Part shown: positions 17,535 to 26,224 of the stretch, piece by piece
How the letters are laid out: the number at the start of each line of letters is the position of its first letter
Numbering within the stretch: position 1 is the stretch's first letter
NCBI GenBank assembly: GCA_947570625.1
Contig: CANOUP010000012.1
Span: forward strand, 1-52,600
Length of the DNA stretch: 52,600 nucleotides
Direction: 5' to 3'
Origin: an uncultured Clostridia bacterium
GTDB taxonomy: Bacteria; Bacillota; Clostridia; Christensenellales; Borkfalkiaceae
Notes under the pieces: generated by a model
Seen by the model: the letters and a program-made list of their open reading frames with translations, nothing else
Databases searched by the model: none
Told to the model about the DNA's origin: nothing
Program-made: the position numbers and the translations under genes

Positions 17535-17550
17535 GAATTGAGCCGACGCT
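17516..17550 (+). terminator. 15-bp palindrome between dapF and pyrG; terminator form faces plus strand
   Basis: Perfect inverted repeat (17516-17530 / 17536-17550, loop GCAAG). A T-run follows it on the plus strand, whereas the genes on both sides read on the minus strand, where no T-run follows. It may act as an operator for pyrG, as a partial dapF terminator, or as a terminator of antisense transcription. Confidence 0.55.
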
Positions 17551-17570
17551 TTTTAAATAATTTTATTTTA

Positions 17571-18404
17571 TCAGAGCTCTATATCGCCTGTAAACACAAG
17601 CTCCGCCCCGCCCGTCATATACACCGTTTCGTCCGTGTAAACGATTTTCAAATCGCCGCCGAGAAGGTGTACGGTTATTTCCGCGCCCTTATCGCAGTAA
17701 CCGTTTAAAACGCTTGCGACCGCAACGGCGCACGCGCCCGTACCGCAGGCGTAAGTTTCTCCGCTTCCGCGCTCCCATACGCGCATTTTAAGCTCGTTCT
17801 TGCCTACCTTTTTAACAAACTCCGTGTTAACCCTTTCGGGGAAAACCTTGTGGTTTTCGAACAGTCTGCCCAGCCCCTCCACGTCTGTTTTATCGGGGTC
17901 GGCAAACACTACGCAGTGGGGATTTCCCATCGAAACGAGCGTGACGTTATATGTTTTCCCGCCGACTTCCAAAGGATAACCGACAACCCTGTCCCCGCCG
18001 ATGAGCGAAGGGATTTTACATCCTTCGAGCACGGCTTGACCCATATCGGCTTTTACGCTTTCTACCTTGCCTCCGCGCCCGAAAAAATATTCGAGTTTCT
18101 TTATTCCCGACAGCGTTTCGACTGTGCAGGTATTTCCCTTTACGTAACCCAAATCGCGCGCAAGCTTGCCTACGCACCTTATGCCGTTACCGCACATTTT
18201 GCCTTCCGAACCGTCCGCGTTGAACATACGCATTCTGCAATCGGCTTTATCCGAGGCGCAGAGCAGTATTACGCCGTCGCCCCCTATACCGAAGCGCCTG
18301 TCCGAAAGCCGTACGGAAAGTTGAGCCGGATTTTCTATTTCGCCCTTCATACAGTCGAAATATATGTAGTCGTTGCCTATACCGTGCATTTTATAAAATT
18401 TCAT
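17571..18404 (-). CDS. dapF: Diaminopimelate epimerase
   Basis: 277 residues from the ATG at 18404, giving the classic N-terminus MKFYKMHGIGNDY. DapF interconverts LL- and meso-DAP with two cysteines as acid and base; both are seen, in MCGNGIRC and in ACGTGACAVA. The longer frame begins with a TTG inside the promoter and is rejected. There is no Shine-Dalgarno: the -10 box ends seven bases before the ATG, so the message should be leaderless. It is divergent from the ECF sigma gene. Confidence 0.95.
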   Translation of the reverse strand: MKFYKMHGIGNDYIYFDCMKGEIENPAQLSVRLSDRRFGIGGDGVILLCASDKADCRMRMFNADGSEGKMCGNGIRCVGKLARDLGYVKGNTCTVETLSGIKKLEYFFGRGGKVESVKADMGQAVLEGCKIPSLIGGDRVVGYPLEVGGKTYNVTLVSMGNPHCVVFADPDKTDVEGLGRLFENHKVFPERVNTEFVKKVGKNELKMRVWERGSGETYACGTGACAVAVASVLNGYCDKGAEITVHLLGGDLKIVYTDETVYMTGGAELVFTGDIEL

Positions 18405-18411
18405 ATATCCG

Positions 18412-18440
18412 ATTATAAACTTTTTGTAAACCGTTTGCAA
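18412..18440 (-). promoter_or_regulatory. dapF promoter, leaderless geometry
   Basis: Minus strand: -35 TTGCAA (18435-18440), 17-bp spacer, -10 TATAAT (18412-18417), then seven bases to the dapF ATG. Confidence 0.8.
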
Positions 18441-18449
18441 CTAAAAGTA

Positions 18450-18478
18450 TTGACAAATAAGAAAACCTGTTACAAAAT
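18450..18478 (+). promoter_or_regulatory. ECF sigma gene promoter, leaderless geometry
   Basis: Plus strand: -35 TTGACA (18450-18455), 17-bp spacer, -10 CAAAAT (18473-18478, 4 of 6), then six bases to the ATG at 18485. It lies back to back with the dapF promoter, the two -35 boxes being nine bases apart. Confidence 0.6.
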
Positions 18479-18484
18479 ATATTT

Positions 18485-19027
18485 ATGGCCGAAAACGACG
18501 GAAAAAAACTGAATAATCTTATACTCTCCGTCGCGGACGGCTATGCGGACTGCCTTGACGGTATTTACGAAATCGCGGGCGGGCAGATGTACGCAATCGC
18601 GTGTTCGATTGCGGGGAGAGAATATGCCGAGGACGTTCTGCACGACAGTTTCGTAAAGATTGCGCGCTTTGCGGGCAGGTACAAGGACGGCACAAACGCG
18701 CGGGGCTGGCTTTTAAAGATTGTGCGCAACACCGCGCTAGACTTCGTGCGGACGATAAAGGCGCGCACGGCAGTCAGCACGGACGAACTTTTCAGCCTGT
18801 CGTCCGACAGGTATTCGCCCGAAAAAACCGAATCCGCGATTGCGCTGGAACAGGCTCTCTCCAAGCTCGAAGACGCCGAACGCACGGCGATTTATTGCAC
18901 TTATTATCTGGATATGAGCGTGCGGGAAACCGCCCGCGCGATGAAAATAAGCAAATCCGCGGTTCAGAGAATATTAGATAAAGCCGAAAACAAATTGAAA
19001 TCACTGCTTGACGGCGGGACAAATTGA
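18485..19027 (+). CDS. ECF-type RNA polymerase sigma factor
   Basis: 180-residue sigma-70 family factor of the extracytoplasmic-function size class. Region 2 is seen in AEDVLHDSFVKIARFAGRYK followed by NARGWLLKIVRNTALDFVR; region 4 is the HTH from LEDAERTAIYCTYYLDMS to ISKSAVQRILDKAENKLKSLL. Region 3 is absent, as expected. It heads a three-gene plus-strand operon with a membrane protein (probable anti-sigma) 27 nt downstream and a VWA lipoprotein. No ribosome site precedes the ATG; leaderless translation is likely. The promoter looks SigA-type, so autoregulation is not evident. Confidence 0.9.
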   Translation: MAENDGKKLNNLILSVADGYADCLDGIYEIAGGQMYAIACSIAGREYAEDVLHDSFVKIARFAGRYKDGTNARGWLLKIVRNTALDFVRTIKARTAVSTDELFSLSSDRYSPEKTESAIALEQALSKLEDAERTAIYCTYYLDMSVRETARAMKISKSAVQRILDKAENKLKSLLDGGTN

Positions 19028-19054
19028 CCGCCGAAAACGTTTATAAGGTAGAAG

Positions 19055-19744
19055 ATGAAAGACAAAAGACTTGAAAAAGAGTTCGGAGAGTATTTCAAAG
19101 GCGTACAGACTCCCGAAGGAATAACAGACGGCGCAAAAAAATACGTCAAGCCAAAAAGGACGTTCCTGCCGAAATTTATTAAGTACTCTGCGGTTACGGC
19201 AAGCTGTATCGCAATTGCCGTTTCGGCGGTGTTTTTCGCGCGCGGTCTGCAAAACCGGTTCCCTGCGGGCGACTCATCTCCCGCCCCGCCCCCGCGGTAC
19301 GAAATTTTCGGCGACGGCGATTTGTCGTCTGTCAAGACGGACGCCTATTCCCTTCCCGACTCCGAAAACCTTAAATTAATAAAAAGGTTCGCGCTTATGC
19401 CCAACGCGCAGGTGGAAAACTGTTCGGCGGGTTATCTCGGCGGAGAACTGGCGCTGTTTACCGCGCAGATAAATTTCATTTATAACCTCCGAAGGTACGA
19501 AGCGCAAGTATTTATAGAGTTCGACAGCTCGGTGCTTTACTCCCCTCTCGAAGAATATCTGACGGGCGAAAAAAATGTTTACCGCGGTATGGAATATCGT
19601 ATTACGCAGACGACAGCCCAAAACGGCGAACCCGAATACAGGCTGTGCACTGTACGCGGCAACGCCCGCTATTGTATGGACATAATTTCCTCCGCGCCCG
19701 ACGCATATATTGCTTTTCTGGAAATAATTTCAAATAATTTTTAA
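19055..19744 (+). CDS. Single-pass membrane protein, probable anti-sigma factor
   Basis: 229 residues: a charged cytoplasmic N-terminus of about 40, one membrane helix at about 42-65 (YSAVTASCIAIAVSAVFFA), a Pro-rich linker and an extracytoplasmic domain of about 150. AAGGTAG precedes the ATG. The gene follows an ECF sigma gene, which is the usual place for its anti-sigma factor. The N-terminus lacks the HxxxCxxC zinc anti-sigma motif, so the call rests on topology and position. The outer domain resembles nothing I recognise. Confidence 0.6.
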   Translation: MKDKRLEKEFGEYFKGVQTPEGITDGAKKYVKPKRTFLPKFIKYSAVTASCIAIAVSAVFFARGLQNRFPAGDSSPAPPPRYEIFGDGDLSSVKTDAYSLPDSENLKLIKRFALMPNAQVENCSAGYLGGELALFTAQINFIYNLRRYEAQVFIEFDSSVLYSPLEEYLTGEKNVYRGMEYRITQTTAQNGEPEYRLCTVRGNARYCMDIISSAPDAYIAFLEIISNNF

Positions 19745-19808
19745 AACCGCGGGACAAATGCGCGTTTTGTATCGTTTATATTACAAAAGCAATCAAGCGG
19801 GGTGTATT

Positions 19809-21293
19809 ATGAAAAAACGTATTTTATTAACTTTTGTTTCGCTTCTGGCGGGCGCAGGGCTGTGCTTTTCGGCTTGCTCGGGTTATGACGGCGGTTACGG
19901 CGGAAGGGGCGAAATATTTTACCCGTCCGCAGACGGAAACGCAAACGGCGGCAACTATCAGTACGGCGATATAATCGAACAGGATTTTTGCAATGTAAGC
20001 GAAAGCCCTTCCTCCTACTTCTCTCTCGACAGAAACACGGCGTCGTACTCGCTCGTGCGTAGCCAGATTGAAAACGGTTTGACAATCGCGCCCGATTCCG
20101 TTCGCATCGAAGAGCTGATAAATTACTTCGACTACTCCTTCGGCGGTCCCGCGGACGAAGCCGTAAGCGTCGGCGGATACCTTTCCGCCTGTCCATGGAA
20201 CGAAGAAAACAGCCTTATGCTCGCGGGAGTCAAAACTAAGGATTTCGATTTGTCGCAAACAAACGGCAACTACGTTTTCTTAATAGACGTTTCGGGTTCG
20301 ATGTCGGGCGACGCAAGACTGGAGCTTGCGAAAAAGGGGCTCTATATGCTCCTGGATAACCTGACTGACAACGACGTCGTTTCGATAGTGACCTACGCAA
20401 GCGGAGTAGAAACGGTTGCGGACGGTGGCGAGTGCACGCAGAGCGGTAAAGAGCAGTTAAAGTCAAAGATAGCCAAACTCAGCGCGCACGGCGCGACAAG
20501 CGGAGGCGACGGGCTCGAACGCGCATACAACATAGCGCAGAAGCATTTTATAACGGGAGGCAATAACCGCGTTATAATAATTTCCGACGGCGATTTCAAC
20601 GTAGGCATATCCGACCTTGACGAACTTAAAGAATTTATTCAGATTAAAGCCGACGGCGGAGTCTTTCTTTCGGCAATAGGCGTTGGTCTGGGCAATATGC
20701 GCGACGATTTGATGGAAACGCTGGCGCGGAACGGAAACGGCAATTACGCGTACCTTGACAGCGAGTACGAGGCGAAGAAAGTTTTCGTCGACGAGCTTAA
20801 CGGCACTTTGAAAACCGTTGCTAAGGATGCAAAAGCGAGCGTCACATTTACAGAAAACGTAGAAAAATACAGGCTTATCGGGTACGACACCAAACTCATT
20901 TCCGCGGACGATTTCCAAAACGAGGATACCGACGCGGGCGAAATAGGAAGCGGGCTGTGCGTTACCGCCCTCTACGAGATAAAACTTAAAGAAGGCGCCG
21001 GAAAAATCGCCGATATAGAAGTAAGATACAAGGACGCCGACGCGGAAGAAAAACAGCAGTCTAAAAAAGTCGAAGTAACCGCTTCAACGCCTTCCTGCGA
21101 GGATTTGAGTTTTATAAGCTGTGTGGCCGAATTCGGGCTGGTACTGCGCAAATCCAAATACAGGGGCGAAGCCGACCTTGAAAACGTGTTAGAACGGCTT
21201 GAAAGTATGGACGCATACTTATCTGACGACGAATACAAAACGCAGTTTTGCGAACTTGTAAAAAAGGCAATCGCAACAGGTTTCTACGGTTAA
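19809..21293 (+). CDS. Secreted VWA-domain protein (YfbK-like), probable lipoprotein
   Basis: 494 residues from the ATG at 19809, chosen because GGGGTG precedes it and it gives a clean signal peptide, MKKRILLTFVSLLAGAG. A Cys follows at residue 23 in CFSAC, an imperfect lipobox (Phe at -3). A Gly-rich linker leads to the YfbK-type N-terminal domain (YFSLDRNTASYSLVR, RIEELINYFDY), then a VWA domain with a complete MIDAS (DVSGSMS, a Thr in GATSGG, and the Asp of IISDGDFN), then a YfbK-type C-terminal domain. VWA domains bind partners through a metal ion. It is the likely target or sensor arm of the upstream sigma/anti-sigma pair. Confidence 0.82.
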   Translation: MKKRILLTFVSLLAGAGLCFSACSGYDGGYGGRGEIFYPSADGNANGGNYQYGDIIEQDFCNVSESPSSYFSLDRNTASYSLVRSQIENGLTIAPDSVRIEELINYFDYSFGGPADEAVSVGGYLSACPWNEENSLMLAGVKTKDFDLSQTNGNYVFLIDVSGSMSGDARLELAKKGLYMLLDNLTDNDVVSIVTYASGVETVADGGECTQSGKEQLKSKIAKLSAHGATSGGDGLERAYNIAQKHFITGGNNRVIIISDGDFNVGISDLDELKEFIQIKADGGVFLSAIGVGLGNMRDDLMETLARNGNGNYAYLDSEYEAKKVFVDELNGTLKTVAKDAKASVTFTENVEKYRLIGYDTKLISADDFQNEDTDAGEIGSGLCVTALYEIKLKEGAGKIADIEVRYKDADAEEKQQSKKVEVTASTPSCEDLSFISCVAEFGLVLRKSKYRGEADLENVLERLESMDAYLSDDEYKTQFCELVKKAIATGFYG

Positions 21294-21327
21294 AAAAAAG
21301 CGCCCCGCTTAAAATAAGCGGGGCGCT
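21292..21327. terminator. Terminator between the VWA gene and purA
   Basis: 12-bp stem (21299-21310 / 21316-21327), loop AAAAT. Eight T follow on the minus strand, so it is strong for purA; on the plus strand the tail is weaker. Confidence 0.85.
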
Positions 21328-21333
21328 GATTAT

Positions 21334-22611
21334 TTATAATTTTATGTAAGCGTCGCGCTCTGCGCCGACGGATACGTATTTAATCTTACACGAACACAGT
21401 TTTTCGAGAAGACGGATATAGTCCAAAGCTTCTTTGGGCAAATCCTCTTTCCTTCTGCATTCCGCAAGACTGCAATGCCAGCCCTTGACTTTTTCGAACA
21501 CGGGCTTGCACTTATCCAGCACGTCGGTGAAAGGGAAATCGTCAATCACTTTGCCGTCGAGCTCGTAATGCGTGCATATCTCTATTTCTTCGTAATCGTC
21601 GAGAACGTCGAGTTTGGTAAGGGCAATTTCGTCCGCGCCCTGACAGCGTATTCCGTAGCGGGAAGCGACCGCGTCGAAGGGTCCCACCCTTCTCGGTCTG
21701 CCCGTTGCCGCGCCGTACTCTCCGCCGAGTTTGCGCAGTCTTTCCGCCTCTTCGCCGAAATATTCGCAGGTAAAGGGTCCTTCGCCCACACAGCTGGAAT
21801 AAGCCTTCATAATGCCTATCGAGTTGTTGAGTTTAAGGTTGGGAACGCCCGCGCCGATAGGCGCGTACGCGGCGATTGTAGACGACGAAGAAGTATAAGG
21901 CACGATACCGTAATCTATATCGCGGAGCGCGCCGAGCTGGGCTTCGAACATAATATTCTTACCCGCTTCCTCTGCGGAGTTGAGATAAAGCCCCGTATCT
22001 ACGACGTAAGGCGCAAGCTTTTTACCGTACGTTTCGAAATATTCAATCATTTCTTCGACGGTGACTGGGTCGAAGCCGTAAGCCTTTATCGTCATATTTT
22101 TCCATACGACTATATCGGGCAGACGCTTATACATAAGCTCGGTATTGAGAAGTTCGCCCATGCGGAAAACTTTTTTCATATACTTGTCGGCGTAAACGGG
22201 AGCTATGCCCCTGCGCGTCGAACCGTAGGGTTTGCCCGTCGCCTTGGTGAGTCTGTCCTCTTCCATAATATCCTGCAAAACGTTGTAGGGCATTGTTATT
22301 ACGGCTTTGTCGCTGATTTTGAGATTTGCGGGCGAAATTTCAATACCGCCTTCGCGCAGTCTTTCGATTTCATTGCAAAGGTGTTTTAAATCGATAACCA
22401 TTCCGGGGCCCATAACGTTGACGACTCCCTCGCGCAGTATGCCCGAAGGCAGAAGGTTTAAAACAAACCTGCCCCTGTCGTTGATGACGGTATGACCGGC
22501 GTTGTTTCCGCCCTGATAACGGCAGACGATGTCGAAATCGCGGGAAAGAAGGTCAACCATTCTCCCCTTGCCCTCGTCGCCCCAGTTGATTCCACAGATA
22601 CTTGTAAGCAT
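21334..22611 (-). CDS. purA: Adenylosuccinate synthetase
   Basis: 425 residues from the ATG at 22611, chosen for its AGAGGTAAG ribosome site; ten extra upstream codons are in frame but lack one. The enzyme joins IMP and aspartate with GTP in AMP synthesis. Motifs: WGDEGKGRMVDLL, GGNNAGHTV, and the late STR-region. Stands alone between its own promoter and a terminator. Length is normal for the family. Confidence 0.96.
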   Translation of the reverse strand: MLTSICGINWGDEGKGRMVDLLSRDFDIVCRYQGGNNAGHTVINDRGRFVLNLLPSGILREGVVNVMGPGMVIDLKHLCNEIERLREGGIEISPANLKISDKAVITMPYNVLQDIMEEDRLTKATGKPYGSTRRGIAPVYADKYMKKVFRMGELLNTELMYKRLPDIVVWKNMTIKAYGFDPVTVEEMIEYFETYGKKLAPYVVDTGLYLNSAEEAGKNIMFEAQLGALRDIDYGIVPYTSSSSTIAAYAPIGAGVPNLKLNNSIGIMKAYSSCVGEGPFTCEYFGEEAERLRKLGGEYGAATGRPRRVGPFDAVASRYGIRCQGADEIALTKLDVLDDYEEIEICTHYELDGKVIDDFPFTDVLDKCKPVFEKVKGWHCSLAECRRKEDLPKEALDYIRLLEKLCSCKIKYVSVGAERDAYIKL

Positions 22612-22650
22612 TTTCTTACCTCTATTTATATTGTTTAACAAACATTATAT

Positions 22651-22679
22651 ATTATAGTTTATATAAGCAAATTAGTCAA
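22651..22679 (-). promoter_or_regulatory. purA promoter
   Basis: Minus strand: -35 TTGACT (22674-22679), 17-bp spacer, -10 TATAAT (22651-22656). Predicted leader about 33 nt, too short for a purine riboswitch. Confidence 0.85.
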
Positions 22680-22690
22680 GTGTAATTGAA

Positions 22691-22716
22691 AAAATCCCGC
22701 CGGACGGCGGGATTTT
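22691..22716 (-). terminator. Terminator after glnN
   Basis: 12-bp stem (22691-22702 / 22705-22716) with a 2-nt loop, followed by six T on the minus strand. Confidence 0.85.
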
Positions 22717-22718
22717 TA

Positions 22719-24800
22719 TTATTTGACACTGTACAGTATATCGAAGTAAACGGGATAAGGCCAGCAGTCCGACGAAGTAAGCGTTTCCATTTCGTCGACA
22801 ATCTTTCTCAGCTCCTCCATATCGGGAACTATGACGTGCGCCATCGCCTGCGACGCGGGAAGCACGTCCGACTTGTCAATGCCTTTAAGGTGCTCTTCCA
22901 GCCTGTCGACGGCTTCGCTTGCGCCGTCATTGAGTTCGGAAAGCTTTTTAATCAGCCCGCTTTCCGTCTTGCAGGGCAGGTTTGAAGAAACCGCGCTTTT
23001 CGCCGAAAGGTCACGGCATAGCTTGCCGATAAATGAAGAAACCGCGGGGATAATGTCGCGTTTAGCCATTTCAATCATCGTCAGAGCTTCGATATTGATA
23101 ATTTTGATATAGTTTTCCAGCCTTATGTCCGCGCGGGCGATTGCTTCCGCCCTGTTGAAAACGCCCTGCCTTACGAACACTTCTACGTTTTCGTCCTCGT
23201 AGCACACGGGGACCGCGTCCGCAGTGTTCTTGTGGTTCAAAAGTCCGCGCTTCAACGCTTCGGGCTCCCATTCGGGTCCGTAACCGTCGTGATTGAAGAT
23301 AATGCGGTAATGTGCTTTAAGCTCCCTTTCAATCACCTTGTTTACGGCGGATTCTATATCCTTTTTGCCTTCGAGTTCGTCCGCAAACTTTGCGAACGCG
23401 TCGGCGACTATGGTGTTGAGGCAGATATTGGCGTCGGCGACGTTCGCCTGCGAACCCAGCATCCTGAACTCGAACTTGTTGCCCGTAAACGCAAAGGGCG
23501 ACGTCCTGTTTCTGTCCGTTGCGTCCTTGGGGAAAATGGGGCTTTCCGGGACGCCTATCGAGCCTTCCGACGCCTTGCCCGCAACGTAGTTTTCACCCTT
23601 GACGATGCTGTCCACAAGCGCGCCGAGCTGGTCGCCGAGATATACCGAAATTATAGCGGGCGGGGCTTCGTCCGCGCCCAGCCTGTGGTCGTTGCCCGCC
23701 GACGCGACGGAAGCGCGCAGCACGCCCTGATAGTCGTCTACCGCCTTTATTACAGCCGTAAGCACCAGTTTGAAAAGCGTGTTGCTTTCGGGCGATGCGC
23801 CGGGATTGAGAAGGTTTAGCCCCGTGTCCGTCGAAAGCGACCAGTTGTTGTGTTTACCGCTTCCGTTTATGCCTTTAAAGGGTTTTTCGTGAAGAAGGCA
23901 GGCAAGCCCGTGACGGTGCGCAACCTTTTTCATAAGCTCCATAGTCAACATATTCGTATCCACCGCGACGTTGGTCGTCGAGAATACGGGCGCCATTTCG
24001 TGCTGTGCGGGCGCGACCTCGTTGTGCTTGGTCTTGGAAAAAATGCCGTAGCTCCACAGCTCGCTGTCCAAATCGCGCATAAACTCTGCGATTTCGGGTT
24101 TTAATACTCCGAAATAGTGGTCTTCCAGCTCCTGTCCGCGGGATACGGGCGCGCCGAAAAGCGTTCTGCCCGTCAGCTGTAAATCCTTGCGCTTGAAGTA
24201 CGTTTCCTCCGAAACGAGAAAATACTCCTGCTCGGGACCCACTGCCGTAGAAACCTTTTTGCAGTCAATGCCGAAAAGCTTTAAAATTCTTTTCGCCTGC
24301 TTGTCGATAGCCGTCATCGAGCGCAGAAGGGGCGACTTGTTGTCCAGCGTTTCGCCCGTATACGAAACGAAAATAGTAGGTATGTAGAGAGTGCCTTCCT
24401 TTACGAACGCAGGCGACGTAGGGTCCCACGCGGTATAACCGCGCGCCATGTAAGTTGCGCGGGAACCGCCCGAAGGGAAGCTGGAAGCGTCCGACTCGCC
24501 GATTATAAGGCTTTTGCCCGTAAGGCGCATAATCACCCTGTCGCCCTCGGGTTCGATGAAACTGTCGTGTTTTTCCGCGGTGAGCCCCGTCAAAGGCTGA
24601 AACCAGTGCGTGTAATGGGTGGCGCCCTTCGACACAGCCCACTTTTTCATAGCCGAAGCAACCGTGCCCGCAATAGAGATATCCAGACGCTTGCCCGCCT
24701 CTATCGTGGCGCGCAGAGCTTTGTACACTTCGCTGGGCAGAGTTTCCTTCTGCACGCTGTCGTTGAAAACGTTTTCGCCGAACATTTCGGGAAGGTTCAT
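22719..24800 (-). CDS. glnN: Type III glutamine synthetase
   Basis: 693 residues, the length of the GSIII class (about 700) rather than GSI (about 450). It makes glutamine from glutamate, ammonia and ATP. N-terminal NLPEMFGENVFND, HYTHWFQPLTG, EKHDSF and the central GPEQEYFLV and NKHNEVAPAQHE-like segments (here KHNEVAPAQHEMAPVF) mark the class; GSGKHNNWS carries catalytic-region residues. AAAGGAGAAAA precedes the ATG. It is monocistronic, with a near-perfect promoter. No GlnR or PII gene is adjacent, and I see no obvious nitrogen-regulatory repeat upstream. Confidence 0.95.
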   Translation of the reverse strand: MNLPEMFGENVFNDSVQKETLPSEVYKALRATIEAGKRLDISIAGTVASAMKKWAVSKGATHYTHWFQPLTGLTAEKHDSFIEPEGDRVIMRLTGKSLIIGESDASSFPSGGSRATYMARGYTAWDPTSPAFVKEGTLYIPTIFVSYTGETLDNKSPLLRSMTAIDKQAKRILKLFGIDCKKVSTAVGPEQEYFLVSEETYFKRKDLQLTGRTLFGAPVSRGQELEDHYFGVLKPEIAEFMRDLDSELWSYGIFSKTKHNEVAPAQHEMAPVFSTTNVAVDTNMLTMELMKKVAHRHGLACLLHEKPFKGINGSGKHNNWSLSTDTGLNLLNPGASPESNTLFKLVLTAVIKAVDDYQGVLRASVASAGNDHRLGADEAPPAIISVYLGDQLGALVDSIVKGENYVAGKASEGSIGVPESPIFPKDATDRNRTSPFAFTGNKFEFRMLGSQANVADANICLNTIVADAFAKFADELEGKKDIESAVNKVIERELKAHYRIIFNHDGYGPEWEPEALKRGLLNHKNTADAVPVCYEDENVEVFVRQGVFNRAEAIARADIRLENYIKIINIEALTMIEMAKRDIIPAVSSFIGKLCRDLSAKSAVSSNLPCKTESGLIKKLSELNDGASEAVDRLEEHLKGIDKSDVLPASQAMAHVIVPDMEELRKIVDEMETLTSSDCWPYPVYFDILYSVK

Positions 24801-24830
24801 AAATTTTCTCCTTTAAACTTGTACATTGAA

Positions 24831-24859
24831 ATTATATTTGTTTTAAGCACGGCTGTCAA
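24831..24859 (-). promoter_or_regulatory. glnN promoter, full consensus
   Basis: Minus strand: TTGACA (24854-24859), 17-bp spacer, TATAAT (24831-24836): both hexamers match the sigma-70 consensus exactly. Leader about 24 nt. Confidence 0.9.
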
Positions 24860-24861
24860 AC

Positions 24862-24879
24862 AAATGGCGTTAGCCGTTT
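24862..24879 (-). terminator. Weak hairpin after the dinB gene
   Basis: AAATGGC/GCCGTTT with one C-A mismatch (on the minus strand) and a 4-nt loop, followed by TTG. Lies between the polymerase stop and the glnN -35 box; termination would be poor. Confidence 0.3.
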
Positions 24880-24913
24880 TTAATGTTTTGTATAATCACA
24901 GCTTATATTGCCT

Positions 24914-26218
24914 TTACTCTTCGGGATAATCTATTTTACCCGGCTTTATAAGGTGCGAATTTTTAATGTCGTTATGCATTTCGTCGGGCTCTTCGGAAAC
25001 TATTCCCCGCTGCAACTTGTCGTAGCCGTGTTTTTTTCTTATCGCGTCGACGCACCTTTCCACCGCTTCGCGCTTTTTGTAGTCGCCCGCTTCCTCGTCG
25101 AAAGTCAGTTGCGAAGCGCCGTTATCGAAGCCCGAAACCGTAACGCCGAGCGAACGTATCTTAAAAGGCGGGGTATAATTTTTGACGAAAAGCGCGTACG
25201 CGTGTTCGGCGATTTCACCGCACAGCGCGGTGTGCCTGACCTTTTTCTGCACGGAAAAATCGCTTAAATCTGAATTTCTTACCCATAAGTGGACGGTATC
25301 CGCAAGCCCCTGACCCGATTCTCTCAGTCTTGACGCTACGCTTTCGGACAGAACGTACAAAAGCCTTTTGACCCTGCGAAGATTTGTCACGTCCTGGGCG
25401 TAGGTGCAGGAATTGCCTATCGACTTCATTGCACGCTTGTCGTCCATATGGCGGACCGGGTCGCCGTCCTCTCCACGCGCGTTTTTAAGAAGCGTCTGCC
25501 CGACCTTGCCGAATACGGAAATAATTTTACCGTCGTCAGCCTCGGCGAGTTTGCCTATCGTGGTAAGCCCCATATCCCGCAGTTTGCTCTTAGTTGCTCC
25601 GCCCACAAAAAGCAAATCCTCGACGGGCAGGCCGAAAACTATGTCCTTATAACCCGCCTTGGAAATAACCGTGGTGCCGTCGGGCTTCTTTAAATCCGAA
25701 CCCAGTTTCGCGTAGACTTTGTTGAACGACACGCCGACGGAAACGGTGACGCCGAGCTCGGATTTTACAGCGTTTCTTATCACGTCGCCCATATGCTTTA
25801 AAAATTCTTCCGAATATGTTTTTTCGCCTGCGTGTTCGGAATACTTTTCGCCCTTGTATTCGGGAAAAAGCAGGGTGCTTTTTGTAAGGTCCAGCCAGCA
25901 CTCGTCTATGCCGTAGCTTTCAATCAAATCGGTATAACGCGCGTAGATTGCGCGCACGCGTCTGGAATAATCGATGTACAGTCCGAAGCGGGGCGGAACG
26001 ATTACTATATCGGGGCATTTTTTCTGCGCCTGCCATATAGTGTCGCCCGTTTTGACGCCCTTCTTTTTTGCTTCCTCACTCTTTGCAAGCACTATTCCGT
26101 GCCTTAACTCCTTGCTCCCGCACACCGCTACGGGTTTGCCCGCGAGCGCGGGATTGAGCTTTTTTTCGACGGAAGCGTAAAAATTATTCAAATCGGAATG
26201 TATTACAATTCTTTCCAT
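24914..26218 (-). CDS. dinB: Y-family DNA polymerase (Pol IV/DinB type)
   Basis: 434-residue translesion polymerase. The N-terminus HSDLNNFYASVE holds the first metal-binding Asp and the steric-gate Phe; the second metal pair is in SYGIDECWLDLT, a variant of the SIDEAYLD motif. Helix-hairpin-helix (VGGATKSKLRDMGLTTIGKL) and little-finger domains follow. It is longer than E. coli DinB (351) because of a C-terminal tail. I see no clear SOS box at the promoter. No ribosome site precedes the ATG, which lies six bases after the -10 box. The start agrees with the conserved family N-terminus. Confidence 0.9.
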   Translation of the reverse strand: MERIVIHSDLNNFYASVEKKLNPALAGKPVAVCGSKELRHGIVLAKSEEAKKKGVKTGDTIWQAQKKCPDIVIVPPRFGLYIDYSRRVRAIYARYTDLIESYGIDECWLDLTKSTLLFPEYKGEKYSEHAGEKTYSEEFLKHMGDVIRNAVKSELGVTVSVGVSFNKVYAKLGSDLKKPDGTTVISKAGYKDIVFGLPVEDLLFVGGATKSKLRDMGLTTIGKLAEADDGKIISVFGKVGQTLLKNARGEDGDPVRHMDDKRAMKSIGNSCTYAQDVTNLRRVKRLLYVLSESVASRLRESGQGLADTVHLWVRNSDLSDFSVQKKVRHTALCGEIAEHAYALFVKNYTPPFKIRSLGVTVSGFDNGASQLTFDEEAGDYKKREAVERCVDAIRKKHGYDKLQRGIVSEEPDEMHNDIKNSHLIKPGKIDYPEE

Positions 26219-26224
26219 AACTTT

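Noticed and set aside
21475-22389. Long open frame antisense to purA (304 codons), and similar long frames opposite many genes
   Set aside because: Mirror frames caused by codon bias; no ribosome sites, Arg/His/Phe-rich products, and the opposite strand encodes clear conserved enzymes.
22612-22650. Purine riboswitch in the purA leader
   Set aside because: The leader from the predicted start is only about 33 nt, too short for the aptamer.
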